64,000 bases of DNA from Desulfosarcina sp. (GTDB taxonomy: Bacteria > Desulfobacterota > Desulfobacteria > Desulfobacterales > Desulfosarcinaceae). Positions 33,698 to 43,812 of this stretch are shown here, piece by piece; position 1 is the stretch's first letter; the number at the start of each line of letters is the position of its first letter. A program made the position numbers and the translations under genes. The notes beneath the pieces are model-generated. The model had not been told where the DNA came from. It did no database searches and saw nothing but the letters and a program-made list of their open reading frames with translations. Where the stretch lies: contig JABZFO010000191.1 of the NCBI GenBank assembly GCA_014237405.1, positions 1 to 64,000 on the forward strand. The letters run 5' to 3'.

Positions 33698-34273
33698 TCA
33701 GGTACCGGCTATCTGGCTTCCTGTCTTTCGATACAACGGGAGGCCGATCATCCCTGACTTTTTAATTTCATTGGCCGCTTCGAAGGCCTGGATGGTTTTC
33801 AATGCGTCGGCATCGATTCCGGGCACCGCCACCACCGGGCAAATGTACTGCGCCCGTCGATTCGTCCGTCCGGATCCGTGAAGATCGGTCATGGTCAGAA
33901 TGCCAAGCAGGGTGTAATTGCTGGTCGCCCCGGCCAGTACCGCCATGACCGACGGGTCGCACCTGAGGTTGTTCAAAAACAAATCCAGCGGGTTACGGGT
34001 CCATCGGGTGCTGAAGACCCAGCGGCTGATTTTTTTCGGATACCCGGTGAGCTGCCACTCTTCGGCCCGCCGGTTATTGATCACTGCCACTGCACAAAAT
34101 TCACAGGACCGGCCCCTCGCTACGGTGGTATCGCGGTTGTGGCTCAGGTATTGCAGATTCTGTGTTTTTTCGGGCATGCCGCCGATCACGAGAACGTCTT
34201 TCAACAACGGGACGTTCGGCGCCACCACCCGTGTCACAGAATGGATGAGATCATCGATAAAATTGTTTTTCAT
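33698..34273 (-). CDS. Conserved hypothetical protein
   Basis: Full-length ORF, RGRSCEFCAVAVINN; no family recognised. Confidence 0.4.
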   Translation of the reverse strand: MKNNFIDDLIHSVTRVVAPNVPLLKDVLVIGGMPEKTQNLQYLSHNRDTTVARGRSCEFCAVAVINNRRAEEWQLTGYPKKISRWVFSTRWTRNPLDLFLNNLRCDPSVMAVLAGATSNYTLLGILTMTDLHGSGRTNRRAQYICPVVAVPGIDADALKTIQAFEAANEIKKSGMIGLPLYRKTGSQIAGT

Positions 34274-34437
34274 CCCGGCACCCCTCGGTTACGGCCATTC
34301 CCACAATGTGATCCAGTTCCAATCCCTAAACTGACATTTCACCCGACCATCCGTCAACTGCTTTTTATGGGGCACAACATACCCACCCCGCCTTTTTTCA
34401 GCGCATTAATGAAAGGGTTCCATCTTTTGACCCACAC

Positions 34438-35217
34438 TCAATTTCGCCGGTACCGCCAGATGAAGTCCACGATCTGCCGGGCATACATCTGCGGGTAGTG
34501 CTCGAAAATGTTGTGGCCGCATTTAGGAAATACCAGCAGTTCGCCCTTGGTCAAGTGGCGGTAAAAGGCAATCCCCTGCTCCACGTCGAAAAAATAGCCC
34601 CGGTCCGGGTACATGACCAGTAACGGACAGGTCACCTGCGAAATGGCCGGCCGGAGGTCGAAAAAGCCGGTTTCACCATAGCACCCGCCCCCTTTGGCGC
34701 AGATATCGTAAAAGATCTTCCCCCGGTCGACACCGTGCCAGCGGATATATTTTTTCTGAAGATCGGTGCCAAGGCCTTCGAAAGTGGCCGGGAGTTTCTG
34801 ACGGTTGAAATCTTCCATGGAAATGACGCTGTTGCACATGGTGCTGGCCGTGACGAGAGTCCTGACCTGACCGGGATAACGAACGGCATAGTCCACACCC
34901 ACCACGCCTCCCTCGCACTGGCCAACGATGTGAAAACGGTCAAGCCCCAATCGTGCCAACAGTTCGGCCATGGCCGACACACTTTGCCCGCGAAAATCCT
35001 CATCCACATAGGACCGGGCGAAGTCAGCACCGCCATCCGATCGGCCGAACCCGCGCCGGTCATACAACAGCACCCGAAAACCGGCCTGAACCAGCAGCGG
35101 ATAGATCCCATCCCACATCATGGCGCAGGAGAAACCGTTGTGCAGCAGCACGATGGTCTCTCCTTCCCCGTGGATTTCGTAGTATGTGTCCAGGCCGTCA
35201 ATTTTCACAACTGTCAT
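34438..35217 (-). CDS. Alpha/beta hydrolase
   Basis: YYEIHGEGETIVLLHNG, DRRGFGRSD, VGQCEGGVVG, C-terminal GHN. Confidence 0.85.
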   Translation of the reverse strand: MTVVKIDGLDTYYEIHGEGETIVLLHNGFSCAMMWDGIYPLLVQAGFRVLLYDRRGFGRSDGGADFARSYVDEDFRGQSVSAMAELLARLGLDRFHIVGQCEGGVVGVDYAVRYPGQVRTLVTASTMCNSVISMEDFNRQKLPATFEGLGTDLQKKYIRWHGVDRGKIFYDICAKGGGCYGETGFFDLRPAISQVTCPLLVMYPDRGYFFDVEQGIAFYRHLTKGELLVFPKCGHNIFEHYPQMYARQIVDFIWRYRRN

Positions 35218-35284
35218 CAGGAATTCCTCAACCGATCATTGTCTTGGATCGTCTGCGTCTCCATCTATGTTAACAAAAACAGTA

Positions 35285-35400
35285 GGCGTTCACGGGTTCA
35301 GGGTTCACCGTTCAGGGTTGCTTTTTTCTTCGATCTTATTTGAGATTTGGATATTGGTATTTATTTAAGATTTGGTGCTTGCAATTTGTTGTTTACGGCG
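35285..35400. repeat. Heptamer arrays: GGGTTCA flavour then ATTTGGT flavour
   Basis: gggttca gggttca ccgttca gggttgc; TTATTTG AGATTTG GATATTG GTATTTA ... TTTGGTG CTTGCAA TTTGTTG. Confidence 0.82.
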
Positions 35401-35432
35401 TACGCCTTTCCAACTGCGCCGGTTTATCCGGG

Positions 35433-36098
35433 TCAGCGGTGGCGGTCCACCCCGATTTTCGGGCACATATCGGCCACCGGGCACCGGCTGCAAAAGGGAG
35501 AAATGGGCCGGCACAGGACTTGGCCGAAGGCCACCAGCAGTTCGTTGTAACGGATCCAGTGTCGCTTGGGCAGCTTTTTTCTCAGGGCCAGTTCGGTCTT
35601 GTCCGGATTTTTCGTCTTTACGTAGCCGATGCGGTTGCTGATCCGGTGCACGTGGGTGTCCACACAGATGGCCGGAATCTTGAATCCCTCCACGAGGACC
35701 AGGTTGGCGGTCTTGCGGCCCACACCGGGCAGGGCCGTGAGTTCCTCCAGGGTATCCGGCACCTTGCCGCCGTAGCGGTCCAGCAATATCCGGCTGATGG
35801 ACAGCAGTCGCCTGGCTTTGGTGGGATAGAACCCCACCGGGTAGATACATTTTTCGATTTCCCGCGGCGTCAGCTTCACCATCGTTTCCGGGGTCCGGGC
35901 CACATCGAGCAACCGCTGGGCAGCCACACCGGTTACCTCGTCCTTGGTGCGCAGTGAGAGCAGGGTGGAGACCAGCACTTCGAAGGGGGTGGCTCCGCGG
36001 GTGGCAATGAAGGTAATGATGGGCGGGTTCCACTGGCGGTAATTGGATTTGATGGTGGCTACAAAGCGGTCGATATCAAAGGCGCTCTTTTTGGTCAT
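35433..36098 (-). CDS. nth: Endonuclease III
   Basis: LLSLRTKDEV, LPGVGRKTANLVL, CVDTHVHRISNRIG, C-X6-C-X2-C-X5-C 4Fe-4S loop. Confidence 0.95.
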   Translation of the reverse strand: MTKKSAFDIDRFVATIKSNYRQWNPPIITFIATRGATPFEVLVSTLLSLRTKDEVTGVAAQRLLDVARTPETMVKLTPREIEKCIYPVGFYPTKARRLLSISRILLDRYGGKVPDTLEELTALPGVGRKTANLVLVEGFKIPAICVDTHVHRISNRIGYVKTKNPDKTELALRKKLPKRHWIRYNELLVAFGQVLCRPISPFCSRCPVADMCPKIGVDRHR

Positions 36099-36317
36099 GA
36101 CAATCGGTTCTTTCCGGATCCATAACAGAGATGGGTAGCATCGGCATTACCGTGCATCCATACACCGACCGACCGTTCAGGTAAAGCCCCAAGGGCCGCG
36201 GAATAAATAAATGGACCCGGGATTGCACCGGATTTTGGTTCGGAGGCCATTTTCTTTACCGTATACATCACCGCAAAACGGGGTAACCCGCTTTTTACGA
36301 AACCATCAAGGTTTGGA

Positions 36318-36402
36318 CTTTTGGAATTTAGTCATTGTTATTAATTTTGTTATTTGGCTTTTGGCTATTGTGATTTATTTGTTATTTGTCTTTTATTCTC
36401 TG
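36318..36402. repeat. Heptamer array, TTGTTAT/TTGGCTT flavour
   Basis: CATTGTT ATTAATT TTGTTAT TTGGCTT TTGGCTA TTGTGAT TTATTTG TTATTTG. Confidence 0.8.
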
Positions 36403-36498
36403 ACATAGAAAACACGAATTTCAGGATTAAGATACTAATTAAGGGATTGGGGAATTGTTGGAGCGGCGGGCATCCGCTGAAAAATTGACTACGGAAAG

Positions 36499-36575
36499 CA
36501 TCGGTCATCCGATTTCAGACATCGGTCCTCAGACCCCAGTCTTCCGACTTCAGGCTTCCAACCTCAGACCTCCGG
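36499..36575. repeat. Heptamer array, CCTCAGA/CTTCCGA flavour (11 units)
   Basis: CATCGGT CATCCGA TTTCAGA CATCGGT CCTCAGA CCCCAGT CTTCCGA CTTCAGG CTTCCAA CCTCAGA CCTCCGG. Confidence 0.88.
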
Positions 36576-36593
36576 CAACAAAGGAGAAACACC

Positions 36594-37505
36594 ATGACAG
36601 ACACCCCGTATCGTTTAGGCATAGACTTGGGCGGCACCAAAATCGAGGCCATCCTGCTGGACCCAAAGGGCCACAGCCTGCTCAGGGAGCGAATTGCCAC
36701 GCCGCGTGATCCGGACGGACACACCGAATACGAAAAGATCCGGAATACCGTCCATACGCTGATCCGAAGCACATTGGAAAAAGTGCCGGAGGGTCGGGTC
36801 TGCACCATCGGCGTAGGCATTCCAGGCACCATCAACACCCGAAGCGGCCGGGTTCAGAACGCCAACACCACCGGGCTCATCGGCCACCCCTTCCAGCAGG
36901 ATCTGGAGCGGCTCCTGGGCCGCCCCATCGCCATGGAAAACGACGCCAACTGCTTCACCCTGGCCGAAGCCAGGGAAGGCGCCGCCAAGGGGTATCACCT
37001 GGTGTTCGGCATCATCCTGGGCACCGGCTGCGGGGGAGGCATCAGCATCGGCGGACGGATCCACACCGGCCGACATCGCATCTGCGGGGAGTGGGGACAC
37101 TTCTCTGTGGACCCTGCTGGGGCCCCATGCTACTGCGGAAACCAGGGATGCGTGGAAACCAAAATCAGCGGCGGCGGTGTGGCCCGATCCTTTTTCGAAC
37201 ACACCGGCCGGCGGCTCACCCTGGAGCAGATCACCGACGGGTACCGGCAGGGCGACGCCCCGTGCACGACAGCCTTCGAGCAATTTCTGGACGATTTCGG
37301 CCGCTGCCTGGGGGGATTGATCTCCGTTCTCGACCCCGATGCCGTGGTGCTGGGTGGTGGGGTGTCCAACATCGACGAACTCTACACCCGGGGGCTGAAA
37401 CAGGTGCGCCGCTACGCCTTCCACGAACACGTGGAGACACCTATTCTAAAACACCGGTTGGGCGACTCCGCCGGCGTCATCGGCGCCGCCTGGATCGGTA
37501 AGTGA
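36594..37505 (+). CDS. ROK-family sugar kinase
   Basis: GIDLGGTKIEAILLD, END-ANCF, GTGCGGGI, CYCGNQGCVET. Confidence 0.9.
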   Translation: MTDTPYRLGIDLGGTKIEAILLDPKGHSLLRERIATPRDPDGHTEYEKIRNTVHTLIRSTLEKVPEGRVCTIGVGIPGTINTRSGRVQNANTTGLIGHPFQQDLERLLGRPIAMENDANCFTLAEAREGAAKGYHLVFGIILGTGCGGGISIGGRIHTGRHRICGEWGHFSVDPAGAPCYCGNQGCVETKISGGGVARSFFEHTGRRLTLEQITDGYRQGDAPCTTAFEQFLDDFGRCLGGLISVLDPDAVVLGGGVSNIDELYTRGLKQVRRYAFHEHVETPILKHRLGDSAGVIGAAWIGK

Positions 37506-37607
37506 CTGAGGACTGAGGGCTGAGGGCTGAGGGCTGAGGGCTGAGGGCTGAGGGCTGAGGGCTGAGGGCTGAGGGCTGAGGGCTGAGGGCTGAGGGCTGA
37601 GGGATAA
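37503..37607. repeat. Perfect heptamer minisatellite GGGCTGA (12 identical units in 15)
   Basis: TGACTGA GGACTGA (GGGCTGA)x12 GGGATAA; first unit starts with the ROK stop codon. Confidence 0.97.
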
Positions 37608-37692
37608 ACGCAATCATCTTGAATCACTTGTGTCAAGTAAATTGTTTCGCCTTAGGCTGAAACAGTCGGAGCGCAGCGACATCCGGGATACT

Positions 37693-37947
37693 TTACTTCG
37701 AAGCCCGTTTCACGGCGCGCTGCAGGGCGCCGGTGATCTTTTTTGCCGGCCAGGCCGTCACCGACCAGCCGATGGCAATGATCATCAGCCAGACCATCAC
37801 CTTACCGCCCTGGCTCAGGTTCCGCCCCTGGGTCACCAAGGGGCCGAGGAAAACGGCACAAACAAAACCGGCGACAATGCGCCAGGTGTCATCCGAAAAT
37901 AGCAGGTAAAAAAGAATATATGAAACGGTAATAGGTCGTTTTTGCAT
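37693..37947 (-). CDS. Small hypothetical membrane protein
   Basis: 84 aa with hydrophobic segments; start MQKRPITVSY preceded by aaggagtgag. Confidence 0.45.
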   Translation of the reverse strand: MQKRPITVSYILFYLLFSDDTWRIVAGFVCAVFLGPLVTQGRNLSQGGKVMVWLMIIAIGWSVTAWPAKKITGALQRAVKRASK

Positions 37948-37957
37948 GCTCACTCCT

Positions 37958-38121
37958 TCAGGGTTCGCGAAAAAATAAGTCCGCAATTTCGGGCGTTGAG
38001 ACGCCTGTCCGGCAAGACGTGAAAACGGAAGGCATATCCGGGATATGTCGAGTTTTCGCAACGCAGCCGGGCGGGATGCATCGGCGTTCGAAATGTGAAG
38101 TTATTTTTGAGCGAGCCCTTA
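37958..38121. mobile_element. Palindromic MITE-like element, family C
   Basis: TIR TCAGGGTTCGCGAAAAAATAAGTCCGCAATTTCG / CGAAATGTGAAGTTATTTTTGAGCGAGCCCTTA. Confidence 0.8.
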
Positions 38122-38221
38122 GTAACGACTATATCTGGCCGTTGCATAAAGGCTTTTGGCTGCCGGGTCAAGGCGCCAATTGACACCATGGCGCTTTTCA
38201 CCTATTTTAAGGAATACGGCA

Positions 38222-38845
38222 ATGGATTTAAAGACGAGCTTCAATATACTGGATATAGATCCAGAAGCGAACGAAGCGCAGGCCAAGCAGGCTTACAAAG
38301 CCCAGGTGCGGCGCTGGCATCCGGATCAGTTTCCCGAGGGGTCGGCCACCAAAATCGGCGCCGAAGAGCAGCTGAAGCAGATCAACATCGCCTACGCCCG
38401 GGTCAAGGCACACCTGGCAAGGCACCGGCCGAATCCCACCGTCACAGCTACCGGCACCCCAACCCACCCGCGCCAGGGCACTGCCGTCCGCCACGATACG
38501 CCCGGCGAAAAATCGAAAAACCGCTCCTGGGTCGACCATCTGTTTGACGCCCTGAACGCCTTTGCGGGGAATCGTGCCGACGAACCGCCAACAACACCGT
38601 CCGGTCAAACCGATGCGAACCGGCGAAAGACCTTCGAGCAGGTTCTCGACGAAATGGCCGGCAGCGGCATCTCCCCAAAACAGAACCGCCAACCGGGCAA
38701 TCCTGCCGCCGCCTCCCGACGCACCGCTGCCGGCTACCGGCACTACCGCCGTAGCGGTGGAACCGTGGGTGCGGTGAGCGGCACGGAAGGTCCCGGACCG
38801 GTCAAACCGGTGGGCCGGGTTCGAGGAATCGGCAGAAACCGGTGA
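38222..38845 (+). CDS. DnaJ-domain protein
   Basis: SFNILDIDPEANEAQAKQAYKAQVRRWHPDQFPE...LKQINIAY J-domain with HPD. Confidence 0.85.
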   Translation: MDLKTSFNILDIDPEANEAQAKQAYKAQVRRWHPDQFPEGSATKIGAEEQLKQINIAYARVKAHLARHRPNPTVTATGTPTHPRQGTAVRHDTPGEKSKNRSWVDHLFDALNAFAGNRADEPPTTPSGQTDANRRKTFEQVLDEMAGSGISPKQNRQPGNPAAASRRTAAGYRHYRRSGGTVGAVSGTEGPGPVKPVGRVRGIGRNR

Positions 38846-38855
38846 GGAGACTTTC

Positions 38856-40304
38856 TTATCCAAAGGATTCCAGCAAGGCAACCATCAGCCGCCACACCTT
38901 TTCCACCGACGGCAAATAGAGGCGCTCCGAGGGCGAGTGCGGATTTTCAATGGTGGGTCCCAAGGAAATCATATCCATGCCCGGACACCGGTCGCCGATC
39001 ACCCCGCACTCTAATCCCGCATGCATGATCTGCACCGTGGGTTCGGTATCAAACCGTTCCCGGTAAAGTGCCGTGCAGCGCTTGAGCAGCTGGGATTCCC
39101 GGTCCATGGGCCACGACGGATAGCCGGTGCCGGTGTGAACCGTGGCACCGGTGAGACGGCCCACGGCCTCAACCGCCAGGCATATGGCGTCGAGTCTAGA
39201 GGGCACTGAACTTCGCTGGTTGGAGGTCACCACCAACGCATCGTTTTTTATCTCTACCATGGATAGGTTGGAGGAGGTCTGCACCAGAAGCGGAAAATCT
39301 TCAGCCATTTCAGCCGGACCGCTGGGCAGCGCCACCAGCAGATTCACCGCCATGGCCGTATCGTTTTCTGTGACCCCGCGACGGCTTGCATTTACCGGGC
39401 CTTTTTTATCAATATGGATATTCAGCCCCGGGTCCGCCGTCTTATACTCCTGTTTGATGATGTCGGCGCCTGAAACGATAGTCCTTTTCAGAACATCTAC
39501 CCGGTCCCGACGGCAGGCCACAAACGCCTCACACTCACGGGGAATCACATTCCTGCCGGTGCCTCCCTTTAGCTCCACGAGTCGCATCGGCGCTGCCGTC
39601 ATCCCGGTGCTCAGCAGGCGAGCCATGACCTTGTTGGCATTGGCCCGGTGCCTGGCGATATCCACACCGCTGTGCCCCCCCTTCATGCCTTGGGCGGACA
39701 TCCCCAGCAACTCATACTCTCCGTCAAAAATCTGCACATCCAATGGCCGATTGATGGTGGTGTTTCGACCGCCCGCACATCCGACCACAAACACCCCCTC
39801 ATCCTCCGAATCCAGGTTGATGAGGATTTTGCCCGACAGCAGTGACGGGTCCATCTTCAGGACACCGGTCAGGCCGGTCTCCTCATCCACCGTAAAAAAC
39901 AGCTCCAAGGGTGGGTGGGATACATCCGGGCTGTCCACCAGGGCTAAGGCCATGGCAATGGCAATCCCGTTGTCCGCCCCCAGAGTGGTTTCCCGGGCGG
40001 TAAGCCAGGGGCCATCCTGCACCATGCGGATGGAATCTTTGGAAAAGTCATGATCCGAGCCGGCACACTTTTCGCCGACCATGTCCATATGGCCCTGAAG
40101 AATGATGATGGGCGCTTGTTCAAAACCATCGGTGGGAGGCACTTGAATCACCAGGTTGCCGGCTGGATCCAATCTTACAGCCAGGCCCCTGACCATGGCC
40201 CACTGCTGTAGCCACCGGGAAATCTGCTGTTCCTGTTTCGAGCATCGGGGAATCTGGTTTATCTGTTCAAAATAATCGATGACTGTGCGGGTCGCATTGC
40301 CCAT
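38856..40304 (-). CDS. pepD: Aminoacyl-histidine dipeptidase (PepD/M20)
   Basis: IPRCSKQEQQ, LQGHMDMVGEK, LGADNGIA, DEETGLTG, LINLDSEDEG. Confidence 0.92.
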   Translation of the reverse strand: MGNATRTVIDYFEQINQIPRCSKQEQQISRWLQQWAMVRGLAVRLDPAGNLVIQVPPTDGFEQAPIIILQGHMDMVGEKCAGSDHDFSKDSIRMVQDGPWLTARETTLGADNGIAIAMALALVDSPDVSHPPLELFFTVDEETGLTGVLKMDPSLLSGKILINLDSEDEGVFVVGCAGGRNTTINRPLDVQIFDGEYELLGMSAQGMKGGHSGVDIARHRANANKVMARLLSTGMTAAPMRLVELKGGTGRNVIPRECEAFVACRRDRVDVLKRTIVSGADIIKQEYKTADPGLNIHIDKKGPVNASRRGVTENDTAMAVNLLVALPSGPAEMAEDFPLLVQTSSNLSMVEIKNDALVVTSNQRSSVPSRLDAICLAVEAVGRLTGATVHTGTGYPSWPMDRESQLLKRCTALYRERFDTEPTVQIMHAGLECGVIGDRCPGMDMISLGPTIENPHSPSERLYLPSVEKVWRLMVALLESFG

Positions 40305-40467
40305 GGATAAATCTCCTTTGATGCGTCATCCTGATTTTTATAGCAATCTGCACAACGATGGGGTTATAGATGCCGATTGTGGAAAAAGGGGATTAAGATA
40401 TATAAAAAAAAGCCGATAGGCAAGTTAGAGCACCGTGGTGCAAAAAGGAAGGGTGCAGAAAAACTCC

Positions 40468-40638
40468 ATGAACACCAAATTTCTGATGATCATCGCCTTC
40501 TTGTTTTTTCTCTCCTGGAGAAAGGGCGCAGACAGCTTCCTCCTGTTCTGTGCCCTTTCTGCCGCCGGCCTGTGTATTTGCGTGCTCATCCACCGTATGG
40601 AAAACACCCATATCGTGGTCGACGAAGATACCCAGTAA
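40468..40638 (+). CDS. Small hypothetical membrane protein
   Basis: 56 aa, two hydrophobic segments. Confidence 0.35.
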   Translation: MNTKFLMIIAFLFFLSWRKGADSFLLFCALSAAGLCICVLIHRMENTHIVVDEDTQ

Positions 40639-40686
40639 GAGCCGCGGCCCTATCCATCGGCAGTCGATTATCAAACCCGTTTCTGA

Positions 40687-41487
40687 TCAGGAGCGTCTTT
40701 CCAGGCAGTCCAGTACCGCCTGGCAATTGCCGGGTGCAGTCACCAGCAGGTGCTCTTCGATCCGTTCCCCGTTCAGGTAGTCGTTGAGATAGAACTTTTC
40801 GCCACTGGCTTTAAACAGCTGCCCGCCGGCCGCCTCCACGATCATTTGGGTGGCAGCCAGATCCTTGAAGGTTTCGTTGGCTGTAACGGCCACATCCGCC
40901 CGTCCCATGGCCACGTAACACAGGTGAGCGCCGGTACAGCCCAGGTTTCTAACCTTTCCGGGAAACCGGGAAACATAGTGCCGGTGGAATCTCGAAAAGG
41001 TGAACATCAGACTTTCGTCGTCGATGATGCTATCGTCGGTCATCTGGATGCGCTTCTCGCCCCAGAAGGCCTCGCCGCCGGCCCGGGCATGAAACAGGTC
41101 ACCGGTAGCCGGCATGTAAAAGGCGCCGAATACCGGCCAGAAATTTTCCAGAAGCGCCAATGACATCCCCCAGATGGGAATGCCGGCCTGGTAATTGTCC
41201 ACCCCGTCGATAGGGTCGAAGATCCACAGGTATCGCCGGCTGTCATGGGTATAGGCGGTGTCCAGTGTTTTGCTGGTGAACATCCGGTGGTCGGGATACT
41301 GGTTGCCCAACTCTTGCCGGAAGCGTTTGCTGATCTGTAACTCTGCCCGGGTGACCAACCCTTCATCGAACTTGACTGGCCCCCTGCTCTTGCCGAAGCT
41401 GTTCATTGCCGCTTGTCCGGCACTGCGAATGGCGTTGATGGCAAACGCCGTTAAGGCTTCGATCCCATGGCTTGGCTCCTGTGTCAT
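40687..41487 (-). CDS. Inositol monophosphatase family protein
   Basis: WIFDPIDGVDNYQAGIPIWGMSLAL; DVAVTANETFKDLAA. Confidence 0.85.
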   Translation of the reverse strand: MTQEPSHGIEALTAFAINAIRSAGQAAMNSFGKSRGPVKFDEGLVTRAELQISKRFRQELGNQYPDHRMFTSKTLDTAYTHDSRRYLWIFDPIDGVDNYQAGIPIWGMSLALLENFWPVFGAFYMPATGDLFHARAGGEAFWGEKRIQMTDDSIIDDESLMFTFSRFHRHYVSRFPGKVRNLGCTGAHLCYVAMGRADVAVTANETFKDLAATQMIVEAAGGQLFKASGEKFYLNDYLNGERIEEHLLVTAPGNCQAVLDCLERRS

Positions 41488-41759
41488 GTCACCCCCTGGT
41501 TGTTGAAAAGATGGTTTCCCTGGCGAACAAATATGGCAGAACTACTGAAAAAACAGACACATCTCCCACAACGATAGCCGATTTTATTCCTTTTAAAATG
41601 CATGGGCAGATCATCCGGGAACAATGGTTCCGGTGGAACAACTGGCAATGGAGGCAGGTATGCTTTCAAATGATATTGATAAGGTAATGGAAAATGGGGC
41701 AGGTGGGAAGCAATTTAGCACATCCCCGATTTCCCGTTGGGAAATTCAGGGATTGCCGG

Positions 41760-41939
41760 CTATTTTTTCGAGGCATACCCGTCGGCATACCATCCGCCGC
41801 CTTTCAGTTCGAAGCTGCACGCGGAAAGTATTTTCTTGGCTTTGTCGTGGCATTTGGGGCACTCAACCGATTTGGTATCCATCCGAACCAGTTCTTCGGT
41901 AATATGGCCACATTTGCACTGAAATTCGTAAACCGGCAT
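41760..41939 (-). CDS. FmdB-family zinc ribbon protein
   Basis: MPVYEFQCKCGHITEELV...VECPKCHDKAKKILS. Confidence 0.88.
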   Translation of the reverse strand: MPVYEFQCKCGHITEELVRMDTKSVECPKCHDKAKKILSACSFELKGGGWYADGYASKK

Positions 41940-42063
41940 CTGTCTGTCCTTTCTGGGTCGGGCAATCTGTGCCAGCGGCTTTGTTACCATTGCCCGTTTT
42001 TGAGCCAACTTAGTTCCGTTTTCGTATCATGTCAAGCCCCGATCTTCGTATCTTAATTCTCTT

Positions 42064-42183
42064 ATGAAACTTCAATACCCGTAATTAAACAGCTGAACGC
42101 CCAACATCCAACGTCGAATAAGGTATTCTATCCATTTCATCAATCGGTGGAGCGTAGCGACCTCATCATTCGATGTTCAATTT
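42064..42183. repeat. Near-identical paralogue of 8189-8345 with fewer heptamers
   Basis: ATGAAACTTCAATACCCGTAATTAAACAGCTGAACGCC... identical flanks; left array is two units shorter. Confidence 0.9.
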
Positions 42184-42201
42184 TTTAATAAATTACAATG
42201 G

Positions 42202-43641
42202 CTATTTTCGCTCTATTTTTACAACCAGGTACCCGGCGTTGCGCCGTTTGACCAGCAGTTGAATGGTTTCGCTGTTCTTGTTCTTTTTCATCAGACCGGC
42301 AAAATCCTTACGGTCTTTCACGACGCTGCGATTGACCTCCTTGATGATATCGCCAGGCCGCACATCGGCCCCTTGGGCTAAACTGTCATCTTTTACATCT
42401 GTAACCAAAACGCCGTTTTCCTTTCCGTCAATCCCGAAACGGCGTGCGATGTCTGAATCCAGATCCGTCACCTCGATGCCCAGTTCGTCATTACCCCGAC
42501 TCTGGGTGGCAACGATCTTCTCATCATCGTCCCGTTTGGCCAAGGTCACCGTCAGGGATTTCTTCTTGCCGTCCCGTATCAAGTTGATTTTTGTCTGGTG
42601 CCCCACCGGGGTGTTGGCGATCATGGCAGAGAGTTCCCGGCCGGTTGACACACTACTGCCGTCCACGGACAAAATAATGTCATTGACCCTGATTCCGGCC
42701 TTGTCCGCCGGGTGACCTTCGAATATCTGGGTCACCAGCACACCCTTTTCCGCCTTCAGGCCGTAATAGTCGGCAAGTTCCGGGGTCAGATCCTGAATCC
42801 CAACCCCCAGCCAACCACGGGAGACCTCACCCTTAGCATTGAGCTGGCCGATGATTCCTTTGGCCAAGTTGATGGGAATGGCAAAACCGATGCCCTGGCC
42901 ACTGGCGATGATGGCCGTGTTGATTCCCACCACCTTTCCATCCATGTTGAGCAGGGGACCTCCGCTGTTGCCTGGATTGATGGAGGCGTCGGTCTGGATA
43001 AAATCGTCATAGGGTCCCGAACCGATGATTCGCCCCTTGGCACTCACGATGCCGGCTGTGACCGTCTGCTCCAATCCGAAGGGGCTGCCGATGGCCACCA
43101 CCCAGGTGCCCACTTTCAGCTTTTCAGAATCGCCAAGTTCAAGGGGTTTAAGGTTTTTCGCCCCTTTGATGCGGATCAGGGCAAGGTCCGTCTTGGGATC
43201 CCGCCCCACCAGTTCCGCATCGAACTCCTTGTCGTCGGCCAGAATCACCTTGATCTGATCGGCATCCTCGATCACATGGTTGTTGGTGACGATGAAACCG
43301 TCGTCATCAATGAGAAATCCGGAACCCAGGCTGCGCTTTTTGAAGTCGCGATGATGGCCGTCGCCCTGGAACGGTCCGAAAAATTCGTCAAAGGGATTGC
43401 GGTTGCCGCCAAAGGGGTTGCCGAAAAAATGCCGGAAGACGGGACTGCCGCCTTTTATGGTTTTCACGGTGCGGATGTTCACCACACCGGGCCTAGCCGC
43501 CTCGGCAATTTCGCTGAAGCTTTCCGGAGCCAGATAGGCATGGGCACTGCCAAGCATCGGACCAGATCCCCACAGCAAAACGACAGCCGCCGCCAGGAGA
43601 AAGGTTGAAAGCCGTTTGGTTATTTCTCTGGATGCAATCAT
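42202..43641 (-). CDS. DegP/HtrA-family periplasmic serine protease
   Basis: TNNHVIEDAD, DLALIRIKG, SINPGNSGGPLLN, two PDZ domains. Confidence 0.93.
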   Translation of the reverse strand: MIASREITKRLSTFLLAAAVVLLWGSGPMLGSAHAYLAPESFSEIAEAARPGVVNIRTVKTIKGGSPVFRHFFGNPFGGNRNPFDEFFGPFQGDGHHRDFKKRSLGSGFLIDDDGFIVTNNHVIEDADQIKVILADDKEFDAELVGRDPKTDLALIRIKGAKNLKPLELGDSEKLKVGTWVVAIGSPFGLEQTVTAGIVSAKGRIIGSGPYDDFIQTDASINPGNSGGPLLNMDGKVVGINTAIIASGQGIGFAIPINLAKGIIGQLNAKGEVSRGWLGVGIQDLTPELADYYGLKAEKGVLVTQIFEGHPADKAGIRVNDIILSVDGSSVSTGRELSAMIANTPVGHQTKINLIRDGKKKSLTVTLAKRDDDEKIVATQSRGNDELGIEVTDLDSDIARRFGIDGKENGVLVTDVKDDSLAQGADVRPGDIIKEVNRSVVKDRKDFAGLMKKNKNSETIQLLVKRRNAGYLVVKIERK

Positions 43642-43812
43642 GGATGTCCTCCTGAAAAATTGGATTGTGAAGATAAAGTAAAGAATTCTGGATTCCTTTT
43701 CGGACTGATTAAAGATATCGCAGCAGGGTTACTACAAGATGACAGAAAGGTTACCAAATGGTAATCTGGTAAAAAAAAGCGACAGGGAATAATTGGTGGT
43801 GTTGGAACCGGA

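Noticed and set aside
37503-37607. CRISPR or telomere-like array
   Set aside because: Pure 7-mer minisatellite, no spacers; no replicon-end context
41760-41780. Family E terminus (TATTTTTTCGAGGCATAC)
   Set aside because: Inside the FmdB coding sequence and lacks the GGCCCTTA end; chance similarity
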